From Heterotrichella gracilis (Eukaryota > Sar > Xanthophyceae > Tribonematales > Xanthonemataceae), in assembly GCA_032358255.1 (NCBI GenBank), contig JAULBX010027163.1, positions 154,891 to 218,890 on the forward strand: a stretch of 64,000 nucleotides of DNA, given 5' to 3'. Numbering within the stretch: the stretch's first letter is position 1; each line of letters opens with the position of its first letter. Shown here one piece after another: positions 32,923 through 45,033 of the stretch. Both the position numbers and the translations under genes were made by a program. The notes under the pieces are model-generated. The model was not told the origin of the DNA, ran no database searches, and was given only the letters and a program-made list of their open reading frames with translations.

Positions 32923-35158
32923 ATGGCGGACAGGGAGGAGTACGAGGCTGCCTTGGCTATTGTGCTGGGTAAAAAGCAACCTTCATTTGCAGACTTGAAG
33001 AACTTGCTGAAGCTGGTATGTCTAGCTTGCACCGCGTTTTTGGTGTGCAATGCATGCATATGGTGCTGATCGCATGAACGTGACAAGCTGTGGACCTTAT
33101 GTGTGTACTGTAAGCATAGCAAGGAAGCCTGTGTCGGTGTGTCTCAAAAGCTCGGAGTTCTTGCAGGCAAGGGAGTCAAAGGTCAGGGATTCATACCACG
33201 TTGCAAAGTATGGAGGGCAGTTTCTCAAGGCACATGCAAGGAAGGTGAACCCTGAAGAACGTAAGTGCCCTCAGTGCTAGCTGTGGTGCGGGGTCATATA
33301 TGAAAAGGCCATGCATTGAACTGCTCTTGCTAATTGTGGCCATGTTGATGCAGTATGGCTCATGTACGAGCAAGTAGCTATCGCTGCAATGGACTGCGGG
33401 GCTTTGGATCTGGCTTTCAGTGCAATTGACGGCATCCGGATGCAGTTCCCAGATAGCACGCGCGCACGGAGACTCATGGTAATGCCTGTTGTACGCATAT
33501 TATATGCGGCATACTGCATGCCTCACTCTGCAGAGATGTCCCTATTGCTGATTGTGCACACTGTGTGCTCAGGGCATGTATTTGGAGTCTCGAGGGAAGG
33601 TGGACGAGGCAGAGGACTTGTATGACTCGATATTGGAGGACAAGCCTGGCGAGTCGTTGATTCTCAAACGCAAGGTGCGCAGGCGTGTACTCCTTGCTTA
33701 GACAAGCACACGCCAGTTCCTGATGGGCACGCAACTGGAACGTCAACATTTGTAATGGTTGATGCATCTTACATCATATCCTTGCAATATGTACATGTCC
33801 TTGCTCCTGGCATCACCATGCCGGCGATGGTGCAGGTTGCGGTTGCAAAGACGCGGGGAGATCTGCCCACTGCGATTGATCGGCTGAAAAAGTACCTGGA
33901 CACTTTCATGCTGGATCGGGAAGCATGGGAGGAGCTCGCTGACCTCTACCTGCAGGTACTTGTAATGTGGGATGCAAATGCATGCGGCGTTGGTCAGGAT
34001 CAATGCAAGATACCTCTGCGTGTCAGCATGAAATATAGTACCAAATCACACCGGTTCTTCACCTGTGGCGGTGGGTTGTCAGATGCAAGTGCACTGGATT
34101 TCCTTTGCACAATATCTTATTAATTTATTTAGGTCGCCATGCTCCATGGTGTGGGCTTGATTGATTTATGAGCTGGCGGGTTAGATCATAAATCAGGTTC
34201 TAGATTATCAGGCAACCCAGCTTGTGCTGGAATGAGATCAGTTGAGCAAAATGGAATTGGCCATTGAGACTGTGCCCTTTTCCAATCTCACGTACCCTAG
34301 ACTCAGATTCTGTGTACGTCAGATAATTATCATAAGAATTGTCGTTATGCAACCCAGCATGTGTAGGCAGCAAGGCCATGTGAAAGAAGTCACCATGACT
34401 GCCTGTGTGCTCCTCCTTTCACTCTCCCTAATCTTAATCTTCATCTATTTCTAGGTCCAGCTGTACCCCCAAGCAGCCTTCTGCTACGAGGAGCTGCTGA
34501 TGCACAACCCAGGCAGCCCAGGCCTGCACCTGCAGCTGGCGGACGTGATGTACACAATCGGGGGCGGGCCCGCGTGGCGCCAGGCGCGCTCGCACTATGC
34601 CGCAGCCATCAAGCTGACTGAGGGAGGCACCGCCCAGGCCTTGTATGGGGTGTGTGCCTGCAGCGCACAGCTGTCGGGTTTGAAGGTGCGTGCTGCTGTG
34701 TGGTGGCCCATTGATGGGTGGTGCATCCATTGGACTGTGTATGCGGTCCTGTGTGGTATGAAAGCACATGATGAACTCCTTGTTGCACGGCACGCAAGAT
34801 TTAGCAGTTGCATACCGTATGTAGTGACATGTCAAACCTGCTGCTGTGGGCAATGCAAGCTGCTCACCCTATGGTGGGATGCATGCAACCGACGGGCACA
34901 CATGCAATTACATTACATGCAACTAGCATTACTACGTAAGGCACGTCCAGCAGTACATCCAGCTACGTGTCGTTGCAGGGAAGGGACAAGGACCCAGGCG
35001 ATGAGAGTGACCTCACTGGGCTGGCAGCAGCCATGCTGGTCAAGACGTATGCAGAGGATGCACCCGACAAGCTCCCGCTGGTGGACAAGCTGCTGCAGTC
35101 GCAGGCCATCAGCACCGAGGGGGACGCCGTGTCAAAATTCAAGGCAATTGGGAGGTAG
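32923..35158 (+). CDS. EMC2: ER membrane protein complex subunit 2 (TPR protein)
   Basis: Seven exons join in phase to 314 residues: 32923-33015, 33167-33260, 33354-33478, 33573-33674, 33836-33955, 34455-34685 and 34979-35158. EMC2 is the cytosolic TPR scaffold of the ER membrane complex, which inserts tail-anchored and multi-pass proteins. The sequence shows tandem helical repeats with the family's blocks: LAFSAIDGIRMQFPDSTRAR, LYDSILEDKPGESLILKRKV, DREAWEELADLYLQ, YPQAAFCYEELLMHNP and a further repeat ending ALYGVCACS. Length is close to animal EMC2 (about 300). The start follows gcc and precedes MADREEYEAAL; upstream frame has no better ATG. Confidence 0.9.
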
Positions 35159-36218
35159 CGCTGCGGGTGGGGGGTTGCATATGGGTATGCAATTAAGCCA
35201 GCAGCTGTCAGGTTAGTGAGGGGGTTGAGCAACAAGGGAGGGGCAGGGAACCATTAGAAGCATGCGCCTGGGTAGTGTGTCTGCTTTCAAGTCGGGGCAA
35301 AGTTTGAACAAAACGTCTTTTGGAACTGTAAGCTGTGAGATCTCAGGTGTACATCCAAGCTCTACAGTAGCACAAGGCGCAGGCGTGATCTGCGAGCTCT
35401 TAGTGAAGGAGATGGGGGTGAGATACGAGGATTGCCACCTTGTTGAAGCTCACTGAATTAATTGCGCTTACAGTTCAGAATCTGTGAGACTCATGACTCA
35501 CACCTCCGGACATGTCACTCAGTGGGAGTGCAAACATTATCATGACAGCCAGCAGCTGTTGCCAACCGGCTGCAAGTTCATTCTTGTAAAATTTCATCGT
35601 GATGAATCAGATTTTGATACGCATGGTGTCACTGACAAGAGCTACAGACTCCTGAGTGGCACCACCGCCAGGCCCCATGATGTAGGCAAAATTTGAATAC
35701 TAATTTGAAGTTTCAACTATTGAATCAGCAACGTTTTGTGCTGCCATCATACTGCACATTCTACTGCCCACAAGGGCATGGGCCACAAGCCAGGGTGCAC
35801 TGCATACTGCAAGCAGAGCACCCCCACTGGCTGACGATACCATCGAGTAGGTCCAATTGAATGCTGCCATTATCCATTGGCATCCTGCACACAACATACC
35901 TTGCACCACCTCCCTATACTGAACATCTCTACACAGTTTGTGAATTAAAGAACACTCTTACCTCCTAAAGCTAAACTAAAACCCAACCAGAAAAATGCAA
36001 ACAATAAGAAAACAACGACGTTTGCATGTGCACCCCACCGCTGCACAGTGTCCAATGTGCGGTGGACGATGCGCCGCAGGCCCCGACCCTGCCGCTCCTC
36101 TACTCCCCATGCGCATCTCTAAGCGCTAGGTTTGATTTCGGCGCCCTTCTGCCCTAACTTGCTGTGGCTGTGGCTGTGGCAATGCTGCACTTCTCCACAT
36201 GGCATGGCCCTCCCTGCC
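35159..36218. other. Convergent intergenic region, no gene seen
   Basis: Holds the 3' ends of EMC2 (+) and the bromodomain gene (-). TGTAA at 35327-35331 is a possible polyadenylation signal for EMC2. Nothing else was recognised. Confidence 0.5.
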
Positions 36219-39200
36219 TCACTGTGGGGGAATTATAGTGGGCATTGCTGGCACTGGCAGGGGCCCCTGCCCGCCACCCATTGCAGGCACAGGTGCAGGT
36301 GCGGGCTGCATCCCAGGCCTCGCTGGCGCTCCTGTCTGTGGCTTGGCCAGAGAAAATGGCACAAACGGCGCCGCGTTCACCGTTTTTACTGTGTTGGGTA
36401 TGTTGGCGTTCGGGAGACCCGCTGGGGGTAGGCTCACTGCCGGCATGCCAGGGGCAGCGGTAGACGCCATCGGCGCGGCAGCCACGGGTTGCTGTGCAGG
36501 GCGCACCACCGGTGGTACAGGGGCGGCAGCTGAAGGGGGAGGCCCCGCTGGGGAGAAGGGGGGCCGCGGCAGCCCCAGGCCAAGCCCTGCCGGCTGCACA
36601 TGTGGCTGCTGCGGTGCTGAGGTGGCGGGCGGGGCTGTAGTGGGCACGGGTACTGCGGGCTTGACCTGCAGGGGAAGGTGGCAGTGGCATGAGCATGTGC
36701 ACCCAGTGGGAAAACTATATCGCCCACGCAGGCAGCCTGACTCACTGCATCTGATGCATGCACATGGAGGGGAAGGACCATGACCCGCCAGACACACCAA
36801 GCAGTGCAGGCAATCCCGCACAACCCTGGGCGGATGGACCCTTTGCAATGGGGGTGATGAGAGGATGTCACATGAGACAGCAATGTTAAGTTGCTCAACG
36901 GGCCACAAGCCCTCCATGCTCAATCTGCATCGGCGGCACCACCACACAGCCAACAGCCCTCTGAAGCACCAGGCGCCTGGCGGTGCCATGTAAGGGCACC
37001 CCAAACCCTGATCCCATAAATTCGACCCCAAACCCCATAGCACCCACCTGCAGCGGCGGCACCACCACACAGCGCGCAGCCCTCTGAAGCACCAACCGCC
37101 GCGCGGGGCCGCTCAGGCGCATTGCAAAACGCGCCAGGCTCTGCACGTAGCACTCCAGCGGGTTTGCGTCCACGCAGGGCTTGAGCACGTAGGGCAGCGT
37201 GGTGAAGGGCACGCCCTCGGCTGACGCCCCGTTGAGCAGCGCCTTGAGCTTGACCACCGCGGGCTCGCGGCTGCGGGGGCGGAAGGTGTTGCGCACCAGC
37301 TGCTCCGGAAGGAGGTCGTCCTGCACGAGGTACTAGTGATGATTTGATGACATTGAATACCTTTTGCTTTCCAATCACTCCATATATTGTGCACATACAG
37401 GTGCACCGCCTCAAGAACCCCTGCACAAGGCCACGCCATGCATGCTGCCCTAGCAACCAGCGCCAGGCCCGCCAGGACACCACTACATTGCCAACACAGG
37501 CACCATTCTCGGCCCAATCAGATCCCCCTTGTGCACCCACCTTGTTGCCTGTGATGCGCACAGGGATCTTGAGGTGCTTCATGGAGGTGACCTCCAGCCC
37601 GTTGGCCCCGCCCTCCTCCGCCCCCTCCTCGCCCCCTTGCCCCATGAACTGCGCCAGGTTGATGCCGCTGGCAGCAACGCGCTGGGCGACCTTGGCGGCG
37701 CGCGCAGCTGCCTTCTCCGCCCTGCAAGAATTTATAATGATTTTTAGAGCAATTTACAAATATTAGACGACAAACTCTACCTACTGGTGTGAAGACACGC
37801 CCACCACCGTTTCATATGAATGCTATGTATAAATAAAAGTTGAGAGGAGATTCATTTTGTGAACAAGCACCCTTCCTTTTCCTTCACCCATGTTGACCAC
37901 CACCTCAAAACGCCTGCCAAGACAGAGCTAGGTGCATAACCCCAACTGCTAACCCGACTGCACTGCTGGGACGCATGGTGACTAGGTAATCCCAGCGCAA
38001 CCCTGAACTGTAAACCCTAAACCCTAAACCCACCTCCCATCTGCTCGCCGCTTCTCCCGCTCCACCCTCTCCTCAGCAGCCAGCGCCGCGTTCTGCTGCC
38101 GCGTGATCTGCGCCCCCTTGCCCCGCATGTCCGTGATTCCCTGGCGAGCCAGCTCAAGCAGCTTGGTGGCCATGCTCAGCAGGTTGCGCGCGTGGCGGTA
38201 GAACACCGTCTCGGGCGGGTTGTAGATCATGGCGTTGTTGAAGATGAGCTCAACATCAGCTTGGAAGGCATCCCAGGTGGTGTAGGCCCCGGCGGTGAGG
38301 TTGGTGCGCAGGGTGGTGAAATCCATGGGCCGCTGGATGGTGATGGAGTAGCCAGGCGCCTGTGGTGCACAAGGGGTGAGCGTTATGTCACTGTAAAGCG
38401 ATTGACAAAATGGCCTGGGTTTTATGTACTACAATTGAACTCCATTAACAGGTCCTTAGACACATAGGCTTGACCGTCCTGTGTTTACTTCTAAGCACAG
38501 TCGATGCAGGGTATGCCATACACAGATAGTGGGATCCACTAGGCCATACACAAATAGTGGGATCCACATTGGTTAAAAGCAAGGGGGCACCATCACACAG
38601 GCGCCGTTGACATTTGCCGCAGCTTACCACTTCATCGGTCACAGGGTCCTTGAATATGTCGTGCACATCCTTCTTCTGTATCCGGTCCAGCACCTTCTCC
38701 ATGTCCTTCTGCTTGGGAGGCTTGGCGGCCACAGGCGGTCCCCCCAACAGCGGTTGGCCCCCCAGCGAGGGCAGCGACTTTGTCCTCACCACAAGCCTGA
38801 GTGGCTCAGGCGCTGAGGGCGTCCCCGCAGAGGAAGGCATGGGAGGGGTGAGGGAGGGCGTGACGGTGGTGTCTGAAAACGTGGCGTCTGACACAGCTGC
38901 TGAGCGGGGCGACATGGAGGCACCAGACTCGAACCGCACCCGCTTGCTCCCTGGGTCCTGGTCGCTTCGGAAGGTCTGCTGGTTCTGCAGGGTAAGCAGC
39001 TTGGCCCGGTGCTTCTCCTGTGCCTGCTTGAGCCTCTGCAGGTCCCTTTCCCGCTGCTTGGCGTCCTTCGCCTGCTGCTTGGCAAGCATCTTCTCCAGCT
39101 TCTGCTTTTCCTTCAGCTCCTTTTGGCGGGCTTTCTCCGCAGATGCCAGGGCCTTGCTGGCCAGGGAGGAGGCCGATGTGAAGGAGGTTGGCAGCGTGAT

Positions 39201-39809
39201 GATGACCGAGTTCCTCCCCGGCAAGGAGGAGGACGCATAGGGCTGTGAATGCTGGTCAGGCCTGGAGTAGTGCTGCTGGTCAGGCCGGCCGTACAGCTGC
39301 TGCTGGCGGTACTGCTGCTGCTGCTGCTGCTGGCCATACTGCTGCGAGTCAGGCCTGCCATACTGCTGCTGTTGCTGGCCATACTGCTGCTGATCAGGCC
39401 TGGCGTAGTGCTGGCTGGTACTCTGCTGCTGGCCTCCAAACTGTTGCGAGCTCGGCCGATGGGGATGTTGCTGTGCAGGTTGGGACTGCACCTGCTTTGG
39501 CAGCTTGATACTGATCTTGGGGAAGGAGTTCTGGGATGGCTGGGGCTGCTGCCCGTGTGGATGGCTTGATGGCCCATTGCTGTTGCTGTTCAGGATGTTC
39601 GGCAGCCGAAGCTTGATCTTCTTTGACCCGTCCGACGGCGCATCATGGCCGAAACCGGAGGAAGACGCACTTGCGTGCAGGGCAGCCCGGTCGGGCAGCC
39701 CTGGCTGTTGCTCCTCCGCAGGTCGTTTCCGTTTCTTGAGGGGCTCGGGGATGGGTGGCTCTGGGGCGTCTGGCCGTGGGACCTTGGGAAGTTTGAGAAC
39801 AATCTTCAT
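36219..39809 (-). CDS. BRD7/BRD9-type bromodomain protein (SWI/SNF accessory subunit candidate)
   Basis: Five exons join in phase to 802 residues: 38628-39809, 38034-38359, 37541-37721, 37048-37320 and 36219-36665. The first 370 residues are basic, with a Gln/Tyr-rich low-complexity tract (39250-39420) and a KQQAKDAKQRERDLQ coiled coil. A bromodomain follows: VLDRIQKKD, FKDPVTDEV, APGYSITIQRPMDF, and the acetyl-lysine-binding Asn in NNAMIYNPP. The DRIQKKD and PMDF(T/S)T forms are typical of BRD7/9, which bind acetyl-lysine within SWI/SNF remodellers; the C-terminal DUF3512-like part (LVRNTFRPRSREPAVVKLK onward) is less certain. The last 149 residues are Pro/Ala-rich. I chose MKIVLKLPK at 39809; an in-frame ATG at 39956 would add 49 residues. 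Confidence 0.85.
36928..36990 (-). pseudogene. Truncated, diverged copy of the 3' end of bromodomain-gene exon 37048-37320
   Basis: Sequence with ggcggcaccaccacacagc and ccctctgaagcaccag repeats the end of the exon (37057-37100) inside the intron that follows it on the minus strand. The donor of the true exon is replaced in the copy. Confidence 0.75.
38011..38032. repeat. Telomere-like (CCCTAAA) tract beside a splice donor
   Basis: Three units end directly at the donor (minus strand) of bromodomain-gene exon 38034-38359; the donor sequence gtgggttta overlaps the last unit. Confidence 0.9.
38515..38568. repeat. Two tandem 28-bp copies (gccatacacagatagtggga)
   Basis: A gccataca(g/a)atagtgggatccac unit occurs twice, at 38515-38540 and 38543-38568, in the intron upstream of exon 38034-38359 of the bromodomain gene. 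Confidence 0.9.
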
Positions 39810-40717
39810 ATTGGACTTTCCATATGGAAACAAGGTCTGGCAGAGCAAGGGGACGAGGCCAGGCGTTGCAGGACAGCTGAGTGAGTTTGTGCAGCAAAAC
39901 ACAAACTCACTTGCAGTGCGGCCCAGTTTGGTGATATAGCCGGATTTTGGCGTCACATATCGCTCCCGCTGGCTTCCATATGATGCTCACCCTCTTAGAA
40001 CCCTAGCTAAGGTTTTGTTGCTCATAAACCCTAGGGTTTTGTGGATCCCCAAATTTTTAACAGGTTTTACAGCTCTGCCCAGCTAGCTGCCAGTGTGTTG
40101 GGCGTTGCGTTTTATTGAGACCGTTCCTGAAACTGGCTGTAGAAAGTATCCAGCTCAACCTGGTTTGTGTAAACAGATCCCGGACCGGGCAAAATTGGGC
40201 CAGCCACGGCATGGTGGCAACCGTGCACAACTGCTTTCATTTTAGTCCCTCCTCGCAGCAAAACTATCTGTGCAACAACACTCTGTGGGCATTGCTCTAC
40301 GTCAGCCTGAGGGTTCAAGGACTTACTGTAGTGTGTGGGGCCAGACCCAAAGAAAAAATGGCTTGCTACTTCCTCAAAAAGCCAAGGTACACTTCCCTAA
40401 ACAATCACTGCAGTGTATACGTGTAATTAATCACAGCAGCATTGATAGCATCCGCCAAAAATACAGAAAGCATGCTACACATCAAACACGCCCTGTCTAG
40501 AAAGTCAGCGAGAAAATCAGGTCCATTCATGCAGAGGACAAAAAATGGTAAGTAATAAATCCAATGAAGGATGGATGCCTTCCACCCAGAGTACAGATAC
40601 CCAGTTGATTGATCTGTGCCAGTGCCATGATCTCAGTGCAAAAATATGTACCGATGCCCAATGTACGATAAGGTACATGACAAGTTCAAAATTGTCAGAT
40701 TACACCACTGCCCTGCG
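39810..40717. other. Intergenic region with bromodomain-gene promoter
   Basis: Between the bromodomain start and the alpha/beta hydrolase stop, both minus strand. The bromodomain frame stays open to 39956. TTTAGGG-like units occur near 40020-40040. No other gene was seen. Confidence 0.5.
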
Positions 40718-43700
40718 CTACCCAACGTTGGAGGCCAGTGACAGCTCCACAACGCTCCCATCAGACACCTCTGACAGCCGCGTGTTGCTGCCAAACACCT
40801 TATTCTGGCCTGCGCCCGCTGCAAATCTCTCTTCGCTGGTTGATCGCAGCGGGTGCATGGCGTATTCCTCCAGCCCGCCTTCGCCAAACTGATCGGAGTG
40901 CAGCACAAACCTCTGCGGCCACGGCATGCGAGTGAGCTGGCATAGGGTTTAGGGTGAGTGGGCATACGGGGTAGGGCCTAGGGTTTAAGGGCGAGGGTGT
41001 GCGGGCATCAGGTTTTCGCAGGTGGGATGCAAGGTCAGCTACAAGGGATGGGGATAGGCGTACTTGACTGAACTGCTGGAATGCAAGTAGCCTAAGAAGT
41101 CAAAGGGTATGCTGCTGCATCCCTGCCTGGGTGCTTCAGCCACATGTGCCACATTGTACTGCACATCCATGTGGTGAATACAAAATGGGAGGAGGTTTTC
41201 CAAAATATGATACCATATAATGATATAAGTATTGCATCATTGAATGACACCTTACGTGAACCCTAAACCCTATAAAGCATGCCACTTGACCCCCGGCGTG
41301 GTGGAATACCATACTGAGTGCATGTGCAGTACAGCCACCCATCGTGGCGGAAAGGCCACTTGGCACAAGCGGAAAGGCAACAGGATGTGCACCCCAGGCT
41401 GTCAAAGATGGCAGAATGACCTTGGTGACAGTAGGATTCCAAGCAGATGAGTGCGAAAGCAGTGTGCGCACCTTCCTGCCTTCCTCCACCACAAAGCCAG
41501 AGTGGCCAATCGTGTCAGCAGGTAACCGGAATGGGCCCTGCAACACGATGACGCACGTCACGGAAGGGGGCATAGTCAACAGATGGGCAGTGCTTTTTCT
41601 TTCCCACTGCTCATTTGGGCACCCCTCGCCCCGCCAGGTAGAGTGGCGCGTACCTGTGCAAGTGAGCAACCCTCCGATCCCCAGCATGCCCCAGGCCCCA
41701 CGCACCGTGATGTGGATGATACCTGCCAGCATGCCATTCACAATGGCCGCGCCATCCAGCAGCACACAGCCAGCGCCTCAGCATACCTGAACAGCGCCAC
41801 TATGGCCTACCCCTACCCTCAGCCTCCACACCAGTCCATGCACCAGCCAGTGCCACACACACCACTCCTAGCCCCCACCCACCGTGGTGTAGATGATATC
41901 GGCCAGCATGCCATTGACAATCGGGGCGCGTTCCCGCGTGATGAAGTGCGCGCCATCCAGCAGCACACAGGGCGCCGCCAGCCGCGCAGCCAGCGCCTCG
42001 GCATACCGCGGCAGCGCCACTATGTCCTCCCTGCCATGTAAGATGAGCAGGCGCATGCGGGAGGCGGAGATGGTCGCCACCTCAGCGGGGGTGGGGCGGT
42101 GGGTCCACACGGCGTGGAGCTGGCCCTGGGAGGGTATGCGGGTGTGGTTCGGTGGGGGTGTTGGTGTGGGGGCGGGGATGTCCAAGGGTGTGGTTGTGAG
42201 TGTGCATTGATGGAGATACGGAGTGTGTATGCGTGTGTGCGTGATACGCGTGGTATGCGCCATTGTCGAAACATGTGATACCCCCCAAAAAACTTAAATA
42301 AAAATCACGTGATACCCCCAAAAAGAAGTTAGACCATGCGAGTTGCATTCGCACTGAGCGCTGCATCGTTAACCTTAAGTCCTACACCCTATGCCTTGCA
42401 GCCTCACATTCAATCCAGTGATTGGCTGTGGTGCCACATGGTCTCCGTGCTGCACATACTCTGAGCACAGGAGGTCCTTCCAGGGCTGATGCAGCTTTTC
42501 ATCCTGTGGACCGTGAAAAAATGGTTACTTGACAACCATTGCAATTTGTCAGGACTTTGACAAGCTCTTGCAGAGACAGCATGCGCAACCAGGGTTCAGG
42601 ATTTAGTGCGACGCAAACACATGGGTTGATGAGCTCTCAAGGATGGCAATTGCCATGCAATGTGTGGACATGGGCATATATCAAACTCTGCAGCACACGT
42701 TGCCTTACCCATTGGTTGAGGCTCTTTTTGGAGAAGTGCAGTTTCAAGTCCAGCCATGCTCGCCGTTGCTTGGTCTTTGCAAACACTGCCTGCACCATTA
42801 TGGAGATGGCGCGCCATTTCCGGGGGAACGATTGCCATCGTCCTCCAGTGATGCTGATCATGGTCAGCGAGTGCACCCGGTCAGGGATCATCGCAGCCAG
42901 CTTGAATGCAATCATGCCTCCCATGGAGTGCCCCACCACGTGGACATCATGCCATCCAAGGTGGTCCTGGAGGCAAGTACGAGTCATGAGAAATCAGGGT
43001 TTAGGTCTATGGTACCCTTGTCTCATGCCAGTGTGCCGCAGTAGCAACAGGTATGAGCGGGTGGCTACTGGTATGGTCCTAATGGCACACCGCGATGGAG
43101 TCACCAATCAGCACCCATGTACTGCTGCAGCACCATGTGATTATTGCAATGAGCGACACAACGTTTGCGTCAATCATATATGATAGTAGTCCTGAAGGCA
43201 CGCACCATGACCGCCATTGCATCTTGTGCCATGATGGTGGTTGTGTAGGCTGCTTTTAGTGCCGGTGAGGAGCTCCTGCCCACCCCCCGGTTGTCCAGCA
43301 GGAGGACAGTCATTGGTGGGCGCCCCGTGCACTCCTGAAGCAGCCACATGTAAGGTACTTGGCCCAGGGTCGTCAATTGCGATGCATTTCAACGTAGCCA
43401 GGGTGTAATGCAGCTGCATCGCGTAGCATAAGGTCCATGCCCTAGGTTGGATGCATTCCTGGGCACTACCCAGCTCATCCTTGGTGACCCAAGCTATCCC
43501 AAGCTATACCGGCCTGAGTTGGGTCCCTCTGTGAGCGTGCTCAGATGGGATGCATCCACCTAAGGTAATCACGTGCCATGCACCCCTATCCTTCCCGTGC
43601 CAATGCCACATGCGTCTCGTATGGGGGAGATGGAACATGATATGTTATCAATGTGAAGTACTCGTGAATAGATCAGTAGCGTACCGGTGGTTGCAGCATG

Positions 43701-44031
43701 TCCACCAGTTGCGGACCCCACGCCTCGTGGGTAGCAGCCAAGCCTGAATCATACAGATACAGCCATTTCACCACTTATTGCATACATGGGTGCATTTGAC
43801 GATTGAAACAGTACAATAGCAGCAAACATGCCATCAGTTGCCAGGTAACTGTCACTGAAGTCAGCCATTCAGAACCCGCATCAGCAGCAACCTTTGGCAG
43901 GCCGAACAGACAACGGGAATGCAGTGCTAATGCAATGCAGATGCCCAATCATGTGACAGAGAGCGAGAAAACGCAGGAGCGCACCCATCAGCATCACCAC
44001 CTTCGGTCCAGAATGTGCCGTTGCCTCTTCA
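40718..44031 (-). CDS. Alpha/beta hydrolase fold protein, 5' end unresolved
   Basis: Seven exons join in phase: 43985-44031, 43685-43743, 43206-43334, 42709-42966, 42408-42503, 41883-42125 and 40718-40936 (TAG 40718-40720), about 350 residues. Fold landmarks are all present: strand-3 GPKVVMLMG with GLAATHEAWGPQL, VLLLDNRGVGRSSSP, the nucleophile elbow VVGHSMGGM (Ser), the acid loop LHGREDIVALP (Asp) and GAHFI (His). The complete triad predicts an active serine hydrolase or related enzyme; substrate is unknown. The cap region carries PWKDLLCSEYVQHG and GQLHAVWTH. The first assigned exon begins in mid-codon, so an N-terminal exon is missing, probably between 44032 and 44400. It is head to head with MsrA. 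Confidence 0.8.
41640..41800 (-). pseudogene. Diverged partial copy of hydrolase exon 41883-42125
   Basis: The stretch repeats the catalytic-His end of the exon, including gccagcatgccatt and gcgccatccagcagcacaca, with an internal deletion that removes the GAHFI codons. It keeps a matching donor (gtgcgtgg). It lies in the intron that follows the true exon on the minus strand. Confidence 0.8.
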
Positions 44032-45033
44032 CTGCACATGCACATGCACACTGGGTTGGCATTCGTTGACCCACACGTACAGTCTGTACAGTCACAGCGG
44101 AACAGCAAAATGGTCATGCTGTGCTGTACCATACCTTGTGGTTAGCCCATTGCTATTCCGCTTGCTGCACCAAACCTCATAGTATATCTCAGCTGCTGCC
44201 GCTTTGGAGCCAACTGTGAGCGTAGGCATGGCTTACAACGGGCGGTGTACCGACGTACCAGTTCCAGTACAACTGGGTATGTTTTACAAACAAACATTTC
44301 CTTGCTTGAGTTGCCTAATTATGGCAGAGTTTGTGGGAGCATTTCTGCTCAACTTGGCTTCTCGAGCCACCATCGAGTTAGTCACCCTCTGAAAATAAAG
44401 TGCAGGAGTCCCCCAAACGATGCCTGACACCTTAAACAGCAATCAGAAGCAGGCTTCGCTCTTCCTTTCCTGCTTCGTAATAAGAAAACACATGCATGCA
44501 TGTGTTGTCGTGCGTGCATGTGTTGTGGTGCATAGCATGCATATAGAGTCGCATCCGACAAAAGTGCAGTGCTGTGGGCGCTTGAGACCTGTATAAAGCA
44601 CGACACTATACAAGCAATTCCACTCGTTAGCTATCCTGTAATGGCAGTTGCTGCTTATTGCAATGTGGGGAAAACGCTACGGTTTTTTGCCCACAACTCG
44701 AATGCCTGCTTGTAGTTTGCAGGTTGCAACCCGAAAAGAGGTGGCTAAAACAGCAGAGTTCAACGACTGATGCACCTCTAATCTTGGACAACGTGCTTGT
44801 GGGCTGTCTGAAGTAAGGTAGGGAGACTTGTGAAGACTGGTGCCGTGCGTGCTGCCCTTGTTGTCTTACCTAGGCACCACACCATCGGAACCACACACTT
44901 CTGCAACCACACATTCTTTAGGTATGCGTCGTCCAGAGCAAACGAAGTCTCCGCTTGCCATTTGTGCACGCGTTGGACTTACATAAACTACCGTATTAAC
45001 GTGACTGCAGGTATAGCTTTTGCAGCTGAACCC
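44032..45033. other. Divergent intergenic region; probably holds first exon of the hydrolase gene
   Basis: Between the first assigned hydrolase exon (-) and the MsrA start (+). A gcatgcatgtgttg repeat occurs twice near 44491-44530. The MsrA frame is open back to 44830, with an acceptor-like gactgcag at 45003-45010. No exon could be assigned with confidence. Confidence 0.4.

Noticed and set aside
42460-42503. 44-base version of hydrolase exon ending before gtatgt
   Set aside because: It shifts the frame; the 96-base exon 42408-42503 keeps phase and adds sequence expected before GQLHAVWTH.
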